From contig NZ_CP160906.1 of NCBI RefSeq assembly GCF_041080865.1, positions 868,001 to 932,000 of the forward strand: DNA of 64,000 nt, written 5' to 3'. The DNA is from Psychromonas sp. MME1 (GTDB lineage: Bacteria > Pseudomonadota > Gammaproteobacteria > Enterobacterales > Psychromonadaceae). The notes beneath the pieces are model-generated. The model saw nothing but the letters and a program-made list of their open reading frames with translations. It ran no database searches and had not been told where the DNA came from. This document shows, piece by piece, positions 32,647 to 42,585 of the stretch (the stretch's first letter is position 1; the number at the start of each line of letters is the position of its first letter). A program made the translations under genes and the position numbers.

Positions 32647-33537
32647 TTAATTCTCCTGCGCTGGGATTTTTCTAATTTGTACAATCATGCCCATCAGAGG
32701 GTGGTCAAAATAGTGTATCTCACCACTGCGTAAGCGGCGGCTTTGGTCAAATAAAACGTCGGTAAGTTTTGTAACCTCTTGCATCGCCATCGGCATTATT
32801 GCTTCACTCTGTTTAATAATTTGTACATCATTTTCACTACTAACAACCTCAACGGATTGATTCTGTTGCGTTGCTGCGGTTGGCGTTGCTTGTTGTACTT
32901 GTTGGCGAATGATTAGCTGACTATCAATATATAAAAAATGGTCCAAGTAGACGGTGAAATTACCATCTATAGCCCATTTGTCGACGGCGGGGGGAGTCGC
33001 TTCTTGATTAACCGCGATAGCTATTTCATTGCTTAAACTATCTTGTAATTCTTGTGAAGCGTTGCTTTTATCTGCGCTACTCTGTGCAAAATTTTCACCT
33101 GCAAAAATATGAATAGGTTTTGCTGCATAACGATTCTTGACAGGCATGCGCCAAGCTAAATGCAGTACGGGCGTATAAGCTGCATGTCGATTTAATTTTT
33201 CTCGCTCTACACTTAATTGTAATTGACCATTTGTTAGTCGTTGAAAATTGTTATTTTCAGAATCAAAAAGCGTGCTATCAATCAGTACAGGATGACTAAC
33301 ATGTAAGCAGGTTGTTGTTTCATAGCAATCTAACGCCGTTTCTGTTTTGATTAGCGGTATACTGTTTGATAGATCAATATTAATATTATCATTTGTTAAA
33401 TGTTCGCTAACATCTTGTAGCTTAACATTACGTTGAAAGAGCAATAGTTCGATTTCAAACCATCTCTCCTCAGCGCTGGCAGGAAAGGCATGCAGTAGTA
33501 ATATTAATGGCAATATAAGTCTGTAATTCAAGATCAT
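32647..33537 (-). CDS. csiV: CsiV-family periplasmic peptidoglycan-binding protein
   Basis: 296 residues with a cleavable signal peptide (cut after FPASA, about residue 22). The mature start ERWFEIELLLFQRN and the VYLDHFLYIDSQL block are typical of CsiV, which in Vibrio cholerae binds peptidoglycan and helps cell wall responses to D-amino acids. It lies just after mfd in the same direction, the usual place. The ATG at 33537 is only one base from AAGGA, so a start three codons later (TTG) is possible. Confidence 0.85.
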   Translation of the reverse strand: MILNYRLILPLILLLHAFPASAEERWFEIELLLFQRNVKLQDVSEHLTNDNINIDLSNSIPLIKTETALDCYETTTCLHVSHPVLIDSTLFDSENNNFQRLTNGQLQLSVEREKLNRHAAYTPVLHLAWRMPVKNRYAAKPIHIFAGENFAQSSADKSNASQELQDSLSNEIAIAVNQEATPPAVDKWAIDGNFTVYLDHFLYIDSQLIIRQQVQQATPTAATQQNQSVEVVSSENDVQIIKQSEAIMPMAMQEVTKLTDVLFDQSRRLRSGEIHYFDHPLMGMIVQIRKIPAQEN

Positions 33538-33552
33538 ATCCTTAAATCTTAT

Positions 33553-36500
33553 TTATTTGAGCGTATGCGCTGAAAAATCATCCAGCAGTTCTGTGATCCA
33601 GCTAATTCTTAATCGAGTATCCGTTAGATCAATGTTAAATTTAAGTTTCGTTGGGCCTTCTAGTTTAAATGTTTTTGTATCTTTTTGCAGTAAAGAAACT
33701 AAGAACATAGGATCAACGGAAGTGTTTTCTGTAAATATGACATGCCCTCCCTTAGCATGAGCTTCTAGACGCTGTATACCAAGTGAGCCTGCTTGTTGTT
33801 TGAATGTGGTGATTGCAATTAAGTTCTTCGTTGCATCGGGTAATAAACCAAAACGATCGATCATCTCCACCTGCAATTCTTTTAAGTTAGTTATATCTTT
33901 ACTGTTAGCTATCCGTTTGTATAAGGCCAGGCGCATATTAACATCATGAATATAATTATCCGGGATAAGGGCTGGAATATGCAATTCCACTTCTGCTTGA
34001 GTCGCAAGTAGATATTCAAGCGTTGGTTCTTTACCATTTTGTAATGCTGTCACTGCCTGATTGAGCATTTCCATATACAAGTTATAACCAATGCTACTAA
34101 TTTGGCCAGATTGCTCATCCCCTAGTAGTTCACCTGCTCCACGGATCTCCAAATCGTGTGTTGCCAGTGTAAAGCCTGCTCCGAGCGTATTTAATGATGA
34201 GATGGCATCAAGGCGTTTTTTAGCATCTTTACTCATTAATTTTTCATTCGGTGTAAGCAGGTAAGCATAAGCTTGATGGTGTGAACGTCCAACACGACCG
34301 CGCAGTTGGTGTAATTGTGCAAGGCCCAAGTGATCAGCTCGATTGATAATAATCGTATTAGCACTGGGGATATCGATACCGGTTTCAATAATAGTGGTAC
34401 AGACGAGGACATTTTGTCTTTGATGATAAAAATCGGTCATAATCCGTTCTAACTGATGTTCATTCATCTGGCCATGTGCGACAGCGACTTTAGCTTGCGG
34501 TAGTAAATGTTGAATATCTGCTGCCGCTTTCTCAATGGTAGCGACTTCATTATGTAAAAAGTAGACCTGACCACCACGCATGATTTCACGCGTGATGGCA
34601 TCACTAATGACTTGGTCGGTTTTTTGTTGCACAAAGGTTTTAACCGCTAACCGTTTTGAAGGTGGGGTAGCGATGATGGAGAGGTCACGCATCCCGTTCA
34701 TGGACATATTTAATGTTCTTGGAATAGGCGTTGCTGTGAGAGTTAAAATATCGACTTGTGCCCGTAAAGCTTTAATTTTTTCTTTTTGGCGCACTCCAAA
34801 TCGATGCTCTTCATCAATAATCAGTAAACCGATGTCAGAAAACTTAAGGTCACTGCTTAATAATTTATGTGTACCAATCAAAATGTCAATTTTGCCTTCA
34901 ATGGTCTCTTGCAGTATCTGTTTTTGCTGTTTAGCCGTTTTAAATCGAGATAATACCTCAATACGCACAGGCCAATTGGCAAATCGATCTTTAAAGCTTT
35001 CATAGTGTTGTTGGGCTAATAATGTCGTAGGCACAAGCAGTGCCACTTGACGCAAGTTATCAGTCGCAATAAAAGCAGCACGCATTGCGACCTCCGTTTT
35101 ACCAAAACCCACATCACCACAAACTAATCTATCCATTGGCTGCTTAGAGCACATATCGGAAATCACTGCATTGATAGAAAGGGATTGATTGTAGGTCTCT
35201 TCAAAGGGGAAGTCATTACGAAATATTGCATAATTAGCTTTATTAAGTTTATATTGAAATCCTATTTTAGCTGCGCGTTGTGCGTAGACATCGAGCAGCT
35301 CTGCGGCAACATCGCGCACTTTTTCAGCGGCGCGTTTTTTGGCTTTTTGCCAAGTGTCATTACCAAGTTTATTAATTGGGGCATTGTCGACGTCATGCCC
35401 ACTATAGCGGCTTATCAGGTGTAAAGCGGTCACGGGGACATAAAGCTTATCGCCTCTTAGATATTCTAATGTGACAAATTCAGTGACATTTCCTGCATTT
35501 TCGATGGTTTGTAAGCCAAGATATTTGCCAACCCCGTGATCAATATGGACAACGGGTTGGCCAATTTTAAGCTCTTCTAAATTACGCAGCGTATGTTCAG
35601 CATTAAAGTTTTCATCATTTGCTTCATTACGACGCCCACGTAGTGATACTTTAATCCCTAATAGTTCATTTTCGGTAATAAATGCGATTTTGCTGCTATT
35701 TAATATAAAACTTTTTGCTACATGGCTGATGGTTACACCGACAGCTTTTGTGTTGCCGGCAAAAGATGTAAATGAGCTAAACTCAGCTATTTTCATCTTT
35801 AACGGTGCTAATAATTCTAATAGCGATTCTTTACGCCCTGGCGATTCAACACTAAAAAGAATTTTGCCATCGAAATGAGTAATAAAATGGGCAATTTTTT
35901 CCAGTGGGTTATTTTTTTTATGCTCGATTTGAACATTTTCAACGAGCGATATATCGAAGTTGGTATTTCCTGCTTTATGCTCGTTAATTGGCGCCTGCGA
36001 GAAAAAATAGCGAGGCCATTTATTTAATTGTTCGAAACATTGTTCATGGCGTAGATATAACTCCGCTGGCGGCAAGAGAGGGCGATAGAGGTCGACACAA
36101 CGCTCTTCGTAACGCGACTGTAAATTATGCCAAAAATCCATGCTGGCTTGGTTAATATCACCGACGATAGCAAGGCGAGAGTTACTTGGTAGATAGTCAA
36201 AAAGGGTAGCGGTTTGCTCAAAAAAAAGTGGCAGATAATATTCAATACCCGCAGGTAAATTTGCCTGTTCTATGGTGTTGTAAATCGATTCTTTACTACT
36301 TGATAGTGGAGAATTGAATTTTTCTTTAAACTTTATTTTAAAACGTTGTAATGCATCAGCGTCCGTTGCAAATTCATGTGCGGGGAGTAATTTTATCTCT
36401 TTGACTGGCTTTAATGAGCGTTGACTTTCACTGTCAAAGGGGCGGATAGAGTCAATTTCATTGTCAAAAAAATCGATACGGTAGGGCTGTTGACTGCCCA

Positions 36501-37032
36501 TGGGATATATATCAAGTAGTGAGCCGCGCGCACAAAATTCGCCATGGTCCATAACCTGTTCAACGGCATAGTAACCCGCTTCTTGTAAATTTGCGCGGAA
36601 TTGTTGCGGATCAATTGTCTGTCCATTTTTAACAATTAACGTGTGCTGCTGTAAATAGGATAAGGGAGCTAGCCTCAGTAAAAGCGTGGTTATGGGGACA
36701 ATTAATATGCCCCCTTGCATCTGCGGTAAGCGATACAAGGTTTCTATACGGGTAGAAATAATATCTTGATGCGGTGAAAAATGGTCATAGGGTAACGTTT
36801 CCCAATCGGGAAAATCAATTAGCTCAAGTTTATCCTCAACAAAATAGCTTAATTCTTGGCGTAACTTTAATGCACTTGGCGTATCGTTAACGATTAAAAT
36901 GAGTGGCGATGATTGCAGTTTCGCGCACTCACTAATTGCCAATGCTTGGCTGCTGCCCTGTAAATTGGCGAGTAATAAACGGTCATTATTATTTTTGAGT
37001 GTTGGAATCGATAATAGTTGCACTGGCTTCAT
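33553..37032 (-). CDS. mfd: transcription-repair coupling factor Mfd
   Basis: 1159 residues, full length. UvrB-homology N-terminal modules (about 1-330), RNA-polymerase interaction domain with HIDHGVGKYLGL (about 497-508), RecG-like translocase with Walker A GDVGFGKTEVA, DEEH box (IDEEHRFGVRQKEK), TATPIPRTL and QLRGRVGRS, and the C-terminal UvrA-masking domain. Mfd removes stalled RNA polymerase at lesions and recruits UvrA. The PilZ-like gene precedes it by 13 bp and csiV follows 15 bp later. Confidence 0.97.
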   Translation of the reverse strand: MKPVQLLSIPTLKNNNDRLLLANLQGSSQALAISECAKLQSSPLILIVNDTPSALKLRQELSYFVEDKLELIDFPDWETLPYDHFSPHQDIISTRIETLYRLPQMQGGILIVPITTLLLRLAPLSYLQQHTLIVKNGQTIDPQQFRANLQEAGYYAVEQVMDHGEFCARGSLLDIYPMGSQQPYRIDFFDNEIDSIRPFDSESQRSLKPVKEIKLLPAHEFATDADALQRFKIKFKEKFNSPLSSSKESIYNTIEQANLPAGIEYYLPLFFEQTATLFDYLPSNSRLAIVGDINQASMDFWHNLQSRYEERCVDLYRPLLPPAELYLRHEQCFEQLNKWPRYFFSQAPINEHKAGNTNFDISLVENVQIEHKKNNPLEKIAHFITHFDGKILFSVESPGRKESLLELLAPLKMKIAEFSSFTSFAGNTKAVGVTISHVAKSFILNSSKIAFITENELLGIKVSLRGRRNEANDENFNAEHTLRNLEELKIGQPVVHIDHGVGKYLGLQTIENAGNVTEFVTLEYLRGDKLYVPVTALHLISRYSGHDVDNAPINKLGNDTWQKAKKRAAEKVRDVAAELLDVYAQRAAKIGFQYKLNKANYAIFRNDFPFEETYNQSLSINAVISDMCSKQPMDRLVCGDVGFGKTEVAMRAAFIATDNLRQVALLVPTTLLAQQHYESFKDRFANWPVRIEVLSRFKTAKQQKQILQETIEGKIDILIGTHKLLSSDLKFSDIGLLIIDEEHRFGVRQKEKIKALRAQVDILTLTATPIPRTLNMSMNGMRDLSIIATPPSKRLAVKTFVQQKTDQVISDAITREIMRGGQVYFLHNEVATIEKAAADIQHLLPQAKVAVAHGQMNEHQLERIMTDFYHQRQNVLVCTTIIETGIDIPSANTIIINRADHLGLAQLHQLRGRVGRSHHQAYAYLLTPNEKLMSKDAKKRLDAISSLNTLGAGFTLATHDLEIRGAGELLGDEQSGQISSIGYNLYMEMLNQAVTALQNGKEPTLEYLLATQAEVELHIPALIPDNYIHDVNMRLALYKRIANSKDITNLKELQVEMIDRFGLLPDATKNLIAITTFKQQAGSLGIQRLEAHAKGGHVIFTENTSVDPMFLVSLLQKDTKTFKLEGPTKLKFNIDLTDTRLRISWITELLDDFSAHTLK

Positions 37033-37045
37033 TGTCTATTCTTTT

Positions 37046-37606
37046 TTAAATTGATTGTGTGCGTTGCTCTGCACGCAGTTTGAGTTGCTTGGACTGAATA
37101 TGTAATGTACTACGAATCAGTAATTCGCGATCTTCTTCGCGTATTCGCTGATAGGTTAATTGAACAGATGTTCCATCGATATTGGTTACCCTTGCATAGC
37201 AGTAGATCGCAGCAGACTCTTCAGGTAAAAAAATTTTTAAGCGTACCAGTTGTGATAAATAAAAGTTTTTTCCTGAGCAATCAAATAAACAACAACCGGC
37301 ACTGAATGCATCGGTTTTAAAACGGTATTGGCTTTCATCTTGCTGACTTAATATGTAAGTTAGCAATATATTTATTTTTTGATTTTGTGTATCTAAGAAT
37401 TGCCATAAAGTTTGCGTTGTTTCATTGTTTAGTTTTAGTCGATGCAACGCTGTAGAGTCAAGTTCAGAAAGGTCGCTGGCCATACGAAAAGGGGCGGGGA
37501 TCTCCGCTTCAAATTGCCCTTGTTCTGGAATACTTTCATCGTCTTGCAGAGGTTGAACATTAATTGCAAGCTGATAGTGCACCAAAAAGTATTCATGTTT
37601 GGTCAT
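37046..37606 (-). CDS. PilZ-like domain protein
   Basis: 186 residues. The C-terminal part shows a PilZ-like pattern: TDAFSAGCCLF (in place of D/NxSxxG), a beta-rich stretch, and IREEDRELLIRSTLHIQ. The RxxxR motif that binds c-di-GMP is not obvious, so ligand binding is uncertain. The N-terminal 90 residues are helical. Vibrio and Shewanella carry a similar gene next to mfd. Given GGDEF and HD-GYP proteins in the window, a c-di-GMP role is conceivable but unproven. Confidence 0.7.
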   Translation of the reverse strand: MTKHEYFLVHYQLAINVQPLQDDESIPEQGQFEAEIPAPFRMASDLSELDSTALHRLKLNNETTQTLWQFLDTQNQKINILLTYILSQQDESQYRFKTDAFSAGCCLFDCSGKNFYLSQLVRLKIFLPEESAAIYCYARVTNIDGTSVQLTYQRIREEDRELLIRSTLHIQSKQLKLRAEQRTQSI

Positions 37607-37794
37607 TATTTTCCCTTATTTTCTGTCTACTGTGATTGTTTTCATCTAATTTTCGGTATCTTGATCTATGAAGATACATTAGAATATTGTGTAATCAATG
37701 TCTTAATCGTTATTTAATGTATTCTTTTTAGGGCTAACTACGAATATTTTGTCATTATAACTCAATGTCAACTAATCAAGAAACAAAGGAATTT

Positions 37795-39021
37795 ATGTTT
37801 TACCCCCTCAGTGCTTTTATCGGCTTACGCTATACAAAATCAAAACGTAATAATAAATTTGTCTCCTTTGTTTCCCTTTTTTCTACGGGCGGGATCACCT
37901 TAGGCGTGTTAGCTTTAATAACCGTGTTATCGGTAATGAATGGTTTTGAAAATGAGTTAAAAACACGCATTTTAGGAGCAGTACCGCACGCGATTATCAG
38001 TAATGAACAACAAACCCTGAGCGATTGGCATGATCAAATACCGGAAATTGAAGCGATTGATGAGGTTAAAAGTGTTGAACCCATCGTTAGCAGTGAAGCA
38101 ATAGTGCAAACGGCGACTAGCTTGCAAGGTGTTATATTTGAAGGGGTTGATCCTCTTTTATATGGTGCAGATGTCGTTAAATCCGGCATGTATGTAGGGG
38201 ATATTAGTGATTTAACGGTAGGTAGTTACCATATTATTATCGGCAAAAATTTAGCGCGCCAACTCGGTGTAACCCTTGGCGATAAAGTACGCGTTATCTC
38301 TGCAAGGGGGAGTCGTTATACTCCGCTTGGGCGTATGCCTAGCCAGCGCAACTTTACCGTTGCCGGTTTATTTGATGTTGGCTCTGATGTGGATCAGCAA
38401 CTGGTTTTGATGAATGTTGATGATGCGGCACGTTTAGTACGTATTAATGATGGGCAAGTGACCGGATTGCGTATCTATCTCTTTGACCCTTTTGCCATTG
38501 AATCTTGGCATTCTCCAAGTTTAAAACCGGGGCAATTACTCACTGATTGGCGGAGTAGCCATGGAGAGTTATTTGCTGCCGTGAAGATGGAAAAGAATAT
38601 GATTTGGTTACTACTTTGTTTAATCATTGCCGTTGCCGCATTTAATATTCTCTCGTCATCGGTGATGGTTGTCAGTGATAAAAGTGCTGAAGTCGCTATT
38701 TTGAAAACCTTAGGCATTGAGGGAAGAACGCTTAATCTAATTTTTATTATTCAAGGAGCATGGAGCGGTATTATCGGCGCATTCGTTGGTACCATCATGG
38801 GGATTTTATTAAGTAGTTATATTAACGAAATTATGTCGATTTTAGGTTTACACCTTCTTTCAAACGCATCGGGAGGAGAGCGAATCCTTCCTGTGCTGTT
38901 TGAACCCATGCAAATTATCGTGATTATGCTGTCAGCGATGCTATTGAGCTTAGTTGCCACATTATACCCAGCATACCGCGCCGGAAAAGTTAGTCCCGTT
39001 GAGGCATTAAGATATGAATAA
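37795..39021 (+). CDS. lolC: lipoprotein-releasing ABC transporter permease LolC
   Basis: LolCDE extracts lipoproteins from the inner membrane for LolA. 408 residues from the ATG at 37795, chosen because AAAGGA lies 5 bases upstream; an ATG 30 bases earlier lacks a ribosome site. MacB-type topology: one N-terminal helix ([19 protein letters not shown]), a large periplasmic domain and three C-terminal helices with the coupling sequence [15 protein letters not shown] (about 302-316). LolC and LolE are paralogues; this is the first copy, thus LolC. Overlaps lolD by 8 bp. Confidence 0.93.
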   Translation: MFYPLSAFIGLRYTKSKRNNKFVSFVSLFSTGGITLGVLALITVLSVMNGFENELKTRILGAVPHAIISNEQQTLSDWHDQIPEIEAIDEVKSVEPIVSSEAIVQTATSLQGVIFEGVDPLLYGADVVKSGMYVGDISDLTVGSYHIIIGKNLARQLGVTLGDKVRVISARGSRYTPLGRMPSQRNFTVAGLFDVGSDVDQQLVLMNVDDAARLVRINDGQVTGLRIYLFDPFAIESWHSPSLKPGQLLTDWRSSHGELFAAVKMEKNMIWLLLCLIIAVAAFNILSSSVMVVSDKSAEVAILKTLGIEGRTLNLIFIIQGAWSGIIGAFVGTIMGILLSSYINEIMSILGLHLLSNASGGERILPVLFEPMQIIVIMLSAMLLSLVATLYPAYRAGKVSPVEALRYE

Positions 39022-39730
39022 TATAGATAATAAAAATAACATTGAGCATGATAATACGATCTTGTCTTGCCATGATTTAGGTAAAACCTATCAAGATGGC
39101 AAATTATTGAGTACTGTTTTACAAGGGGTTGAATTATCCGTTGCAAAAGGCGAGTTGTTAGCGATTGTTGGTAGTTCTGGCTCTGGTAAAAGTACGCTTT
39201 TACACCTGTTAGGTGCATTAGATGCGCCAACAACGGGGAATGTATTTTATTTAGGGGATAATATCCATCACTTATCATCTAATAAACAGGCAAAATGGCG
39301 TAATCAACATCTCGGTTTTGTTTATCAATTTCACCACCTGTTATCGGAATTTAATGCCTTGGAAAATGTGGCTATGCCATTATTGATTGCCGGCGAAAAC
39401 ATAAAAGACGCGACTCAAAAAGCACAGGCTATGTTGACTCGTGTTGGCTTAGATAAACGGTTAGCACATCGACCAGCAGAGCTCTCTGGTGGTGAAAGGC
39501 AGCGAGTTGCAATCGCGCGGGCATTGATTAATGATCCGCAACTGGTGCTTGCTGACGAGCCAACAGGAAATTTAGATGCGGTTAGTGCAGAAAGTATTTA
39601 TCAGCTAATTAAAGACCTTAATAATGAGTTAGGAACCGCCTTTGTAGTGGTAACACATGATCAACAATTAGCCAATAAATTGGATCGTCAATTACACATG
39701 ATCAGTGGTATTTTGCAGGATAACTTATAA
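39014..39730 (+). CDS. lolD: lipoprotein-releasing ABC transporter ATPase LolD
   Basis: 238 residues. Walker [10 protein letters not shown] (about 53-61), Q-loop [11 protein letters not shown], signature [15 protein letters not shown], Walker [13 protein letters not shown] and switch His in VTHD. The LolD-specific FHHLLSEF is diagnostic. Start ATG overlaps the lolC stop (ATGAATAA), stop overlaps the lolE start (TAATG): tightly coupled. Confidence 0.96.
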   Translation: MNNIDNKNNIEHDNTILSCHDLGKTYQDGKLLSTVLQGVELSVAKGELLAIVGSSGSGKSTLLHLLGALDAPTTGNVFYLGDNIHHLSSNKQAKWRNQHLGFVYQFHHLLSEFNALENVAMPLLIAGENIKDATQKAQAMLTRVGLDKRLAHRPAELSGGERQRVAIARALINDPQLVLADEPTGNLDAVSAESIYQLIKDLNNELGTAFVVVTHDQQLANKLDRQLHMISGILQDNL

Positions 39731-40973
39731 TGTATCGCCCTTTATCGACGTTCATTGGCTTACGGTATAGTCAAGCCAAGCATAAAAATAGATTCGTCTC
39801 TTTTATCTCTATCGCTTCGATATTAGGTATTGCACTAGGTGTGATGGTGTTAATTGTTGGTTTATCTGCCATGAATGGCTTCGAAAAAGCCTTGCGAGAT
39901 CAATTATTATCCGTTGTCCCCCATGCTGAATTGGAAATGGTGTCTGGTAGTTTCAACGATATAGATGCAACCATTGCTAAAATCGAGGCGCAACCCGATG
40001 TCGTTGCTGCAACACCTTTTATTACTTTGAATGGGTTGTTACAAAAAGATAACAAGATGAAGGCGCTGCAAATACGTGCCATAGATCCTCGCACTGAAAA
40101 CAATGTGACCAATATTGAGAAATTTATAAAAGGGCAGGGTTGGTCTTTATTATCCCCAAATAAAAATACGATTATTCTAGGCAAAAGTGTCGCTGAAAAG
40201 TTGCAATTGTCCATTGGAGATAGCGTCTTTTTGTTATTACCACAACAGGGCGCTCAAACTCGTTTAAAAGCGCCTCGCTCTATTCCTTTTAAGTTGGTTG
40301 GCATATTTGCGATGGGGGGCAATTAGATAGTTCACTGGCTTTTATTCACATTAGTGACGCTCAAAAAATACTGTCAATGGATAGCGCTAATGCAATTGCC
40401 TTTAAGGTTAATGATGTATTAAAGGCACAAAGTATCGCGCGTAGTGTTGGCTACAGTCTTGATAATTATTTATATATTAAAAGCTGGATAACCAGTCAAG
40501 GTTATCTATACCAAGATATCCAAATGGTGAAATCGTTAATGTATATCATTTTATTGCTGGTGGTTGCGGTCGCTTGTTTCAATATCGTGTCGACATTAGT
40601 GATGGCTGTTAATGAGAAACGTGGTGATATTGCTATTTTGAAAACCATGGGGGCTGGCAAGTGGACGTTGCGTTTCATATTTATCGTGCAGGGGGCTTTT
40701 AATGGTTTTGTTGGTTGTTTATTAGGCGCTATGATGGGGATTTATATTGCGCTTAATTTAACAGAGTTGATTACCCACTTAGAAGCGTTATTGGGCCATA
40801 AGTTTTTATCGGGTGATATCTACTTTATCGACTTTTTACCTTCACAAATAAATTATAATCAAGTAATAATTATTACACTGTTAGCCTTTGTGATGAGTGT
40901 GTTAGCGACTATTTATCCTGCCTGGCGAGCTAGTAATATAAAACCGGCACAAGAGCTAGGGTATAGTCACTAG
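39730..40973 (+). CDS. lolE: lipoprotein-releasing ABC transporter permease LolE (single-base frameshift)
   Basis: MacB-type permease, paralogue of lolC ([20 protein letters not shown] against [20 protein letters not shown]). The first frame ends after VGIFAMGGN; the second resumes at once (QLDSSLAFIHISDAQ) and ends with SNIKPAQELGYSH. The break is in the G-run at 40314-40319: seven G instead of six restore AMGGQLDSS, a conserved Lol motif. Repaired length 414, equal to E. coli LolE. LolE is essential, so this is most likely a base-calling error. The 3' end overlaps the convergent esterase gene by 44 bp. Confidence 0.94.
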
Positions 40974-41514
40974 CCTTAAATTGCACCCTGTTGGTAAGTA
41001 GTTGCGCTATTGCTTGGGCTAGCTTTTGGTAGCCCAATGCATTGGGATGTATGGCATCACTGAGCAATGAGGGTTGTTTTAATATTGTTGTAAAAATAGT
41101 GGTATCAATGTGAATAGCCATCTCTGATGCAACGTATTGATACTGTTTAATGGGAGCTAATAATTGCAGGGTATTCGGGATTGCTAGTAATACAACTTGA
41201 ATATCACGCGCTTGTGCAAGTGCGATCATTGCGCGTAAATTATCTACCATTTCATCTAAACTGCGTTGTTGTAGCATATCATTTGCACCGTGGCACAAAA
41301 GCAATAACTGTGGTTCATATCTATCTAATAGCCTTTCTAGCCTAAGTCGTCCTGTCCCGCTTAATTCACCGTTCACACCTGCATTAATAACGTCACGGTT
41401 AATTAACTTACTTAGTTGTGCGGGGTAGCTTTGATGGGGGGAGGCGGGATAACCAAAAGTTAAACTGTCACCAAATGAAAGAATGGGTTGTAGAGGATTT
41501 AGTTGCTGTAACAT
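40930..41514 (-). CDS. SGNH-family esterase/thioesterase (TesA-like)
   Basis: 194 residues. SGNH blocks: FGDSLTFGY (catalytic Ser about 16), GVNGELSG, HGANDML (Asn block) and DAIHPNALGYQKLA (Asp and His). No signal peptide is visible, unlike E. coli TesA, so it is probably cytosolic. Members hydrolyse acyl-CoA, lysophospholipid or aryl esters; specificity unknown. E. coli tesA sits beside the LolD-like ABC gene ybbA; here the partner is lolCDE, convergent and overlapping. Confidence 0.82.
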   Translation of the reverse strand: MLQQLNPLQPILSFGDSLTFGYPASPHQSYPAQLSKLINRDVINAGVNGELSGTGRLRLERLLDRYEPQLLLLCHGANDMLQQRSLDEMVDNLRAMIALAQARDIQVVLLAIPNTLQLLAPIKQYQYVASEMAIHIDTTIFTTILKQPSLLSDAIHPNALGYQKLAQAIAQLLTNRVQFKASDYTLALVPVLYY

Positions 41515-41550
41515 GCCATGGAATCACTATGGGGGAAAATAATAGTTAGT

Positions 41551-41587
41551 AAAAAAACCGCCTAGAACAGAGCGTTATAGGCGGTAT
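41551..41587 (-). terminator. Rho-independent terminator of the BI-1 gene
   Basis: On the minus strand ACCGCCTA and TAGGCGGT close a hairpin with a short inner part, followed by TTTTTTT. It lies just past the stop at 41596. Confidence 0.87.
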
Positions 41588-41595
41588 CAAACGGG

Positions 41596-42261
41596 TTAGT
41601 CGTCAGAAAGTCCCAATATAGTAAGAAGATGGATAAATATATTGAATAGATTTAAATATAAAGAGACGGTTGCGCGTATGTAGTTTGTTTCACCACCGTG
41701 AATAATGCGGCTAGTATCAAACAAAATAAAGCCAGACATAATGAGCACCACGACACTGCTAATGACCACTTGCATCATTGGAATCGCAAAGAAAAAGTTG
41801 GCAATCATTGCAATTAGCACAACGATCATACCCGCCATAAGAAAACCACCCATAAAAGAAAAATCTTTACGTGAAGTTAATACGTAGGCAGATAAAGCAA
41901 AGAAAATAAGTGCAGTTGAACCTAACGCCTGCATGATTAATGCAGGGCCATTTTCCATTGCCATGTAATGGTTAAGCATATTACCTAAAGAGGCGCCCAT
42001 CACCCCGGTAAACATAAATACCCAAAACAGTCCTTTACTAGAGTCTGCTGTTTTAGAAACAACAAATAGTAAAGCGAAACCGACAAGCATTAATATTAAA
42101 GAGAAAGTTGGGCCAATATTCATGATGGTTGCAATCGTTGCTGTAACAGCTGACACCGTTAGTGTCATTGCCAGCAAAACATAAGTATTTCTTAACACTC
42201 TGTTAATAGAGATGCTGCGTCCCTGAGTCTCTGTTTGTGTGTTAAACATGGGTGAATTCAT
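41596..42261 (-). CDS. Bax inhibitor-1 / YccA-family membrane protein
   Basis: 221 residues with seven predicted membrane helices and the C-terminal family pattern FILFDTSRIIHGGETNYIRATVSLYLNL with intrahelical Asp. YccA in E. coli is a substrate and modulator of the FtsH protease; relatives leak calcium or protons. GGAG precedes the ATG by the right distance. Monocistronic, with its own terminator, divergent from yhhQ. Confidence 0.88.
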   Translation of the reverse strand: MNSPMFNTQTETQGRSISINRVLRNTYVLLAMTLTVSAVTATIATIMNIGPTFSLILMLVGFALLFVVSKTADSSKGLFWVFMFTGVMGASLGNMLNHYMAMENGPALIMQALGSTALIFFALSAYVLTSRKDFSFMGGFLMAGMIVVLIAMIANFFFAIPMMQVVISSVVVLIMSGFILFDTSRIIHGGETNYIRATVSLYLNLFNIFIHLLTILGLSDD

Positions 42262-42359
42262 ATGATCTCCAAGATAATGTTAAATAAACGGTAGTGCACC
42301 TATAGGGACAATTATTATTGTATCGCTTTTAGGTGCATGTTTAGTTCTGTAACTATCTG

Positions 42360-42454
42360 TATAGCAAACAATTACCTTTATAGTCAATAGATACACTATT
42401 ATACAAGTATGAAATTTTCCTGCTGACTTTGCATTTAGGAGATGTATGGGTATA
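42360..42454 (+). repeat. dispersed inverted-repeat element, copy D (short form, about 95 bp)
   Basis: The right end TTTGCATTTAGGAGATGTAT then GGGTATA aligns with copies A, B and C, preceded by TTTTCCTGCTGAC (copy C: TTTTCTTGCTGAC). The left end at 42360 (TATAGCAAACAATTACCTTT) is more divergent and is placed because it yields the same length as copy C. The right end carries a near-consensus promoter toward yhhQ. Confidence 0.6.
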
Positions 42455-42456
42455 AT
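42429..42456 (+). promoter_or_regulatory. promoter for yhhQ in the end of repeat copy D
   Basis: TTGCAT, 16 bp, TATAAT, pointing to yhhQ. A start near 42463 gives a leader of about 120 nt that contains a perfect hairpin (CCCGAT and ATCGGG, 42463-42483) and then the preQ1-I aptamer. Confidence 0.65.
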
Positions 42457-42540
42457 GCCGCCCCCGATTAGGGTTCCATCGGGAAAGTTTAATGTTTGAT
42501 AATATTTCGACAAAACTGGTAGTTAATCAATAAAATTTCA

Positions 42541-42580
42541 AGCGGGTTCCCTCACCCCGCACTATTTAATTAAAAAGGTC
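42541..42580 (+). promoter_or_regulatory. preQ1-I riboswitch controlling yhhQ
   Basis: P1 stem GCGGG (42542-42546) with CCCGC (42556-42560). The loop starts with UUC as in the consensus, then CCU (42550-42552), which can form the H-type pseudoknot with AGG (42576-42578) after the A-rich linker ACUAUUUAAUUAAAA. That AGG is the Shine-Dalgarno of yhhQ, so ligand binding would block translation. Architecture, linker and the downstream queuosine-precursor transporter agree with the small preQ1-I class (RF00522). The position 6 bases before the yhhQ start supports translational control. Confidence 0.85.
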
Positions 42581-42585
42581 ACAAT

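Noticed and set aside
42280-42513. 77-codon frame on the minus strand upstream of yhhQ
   Set aside because: It overlaps repeat copy D and the yhhQ leader and has no family likeness.
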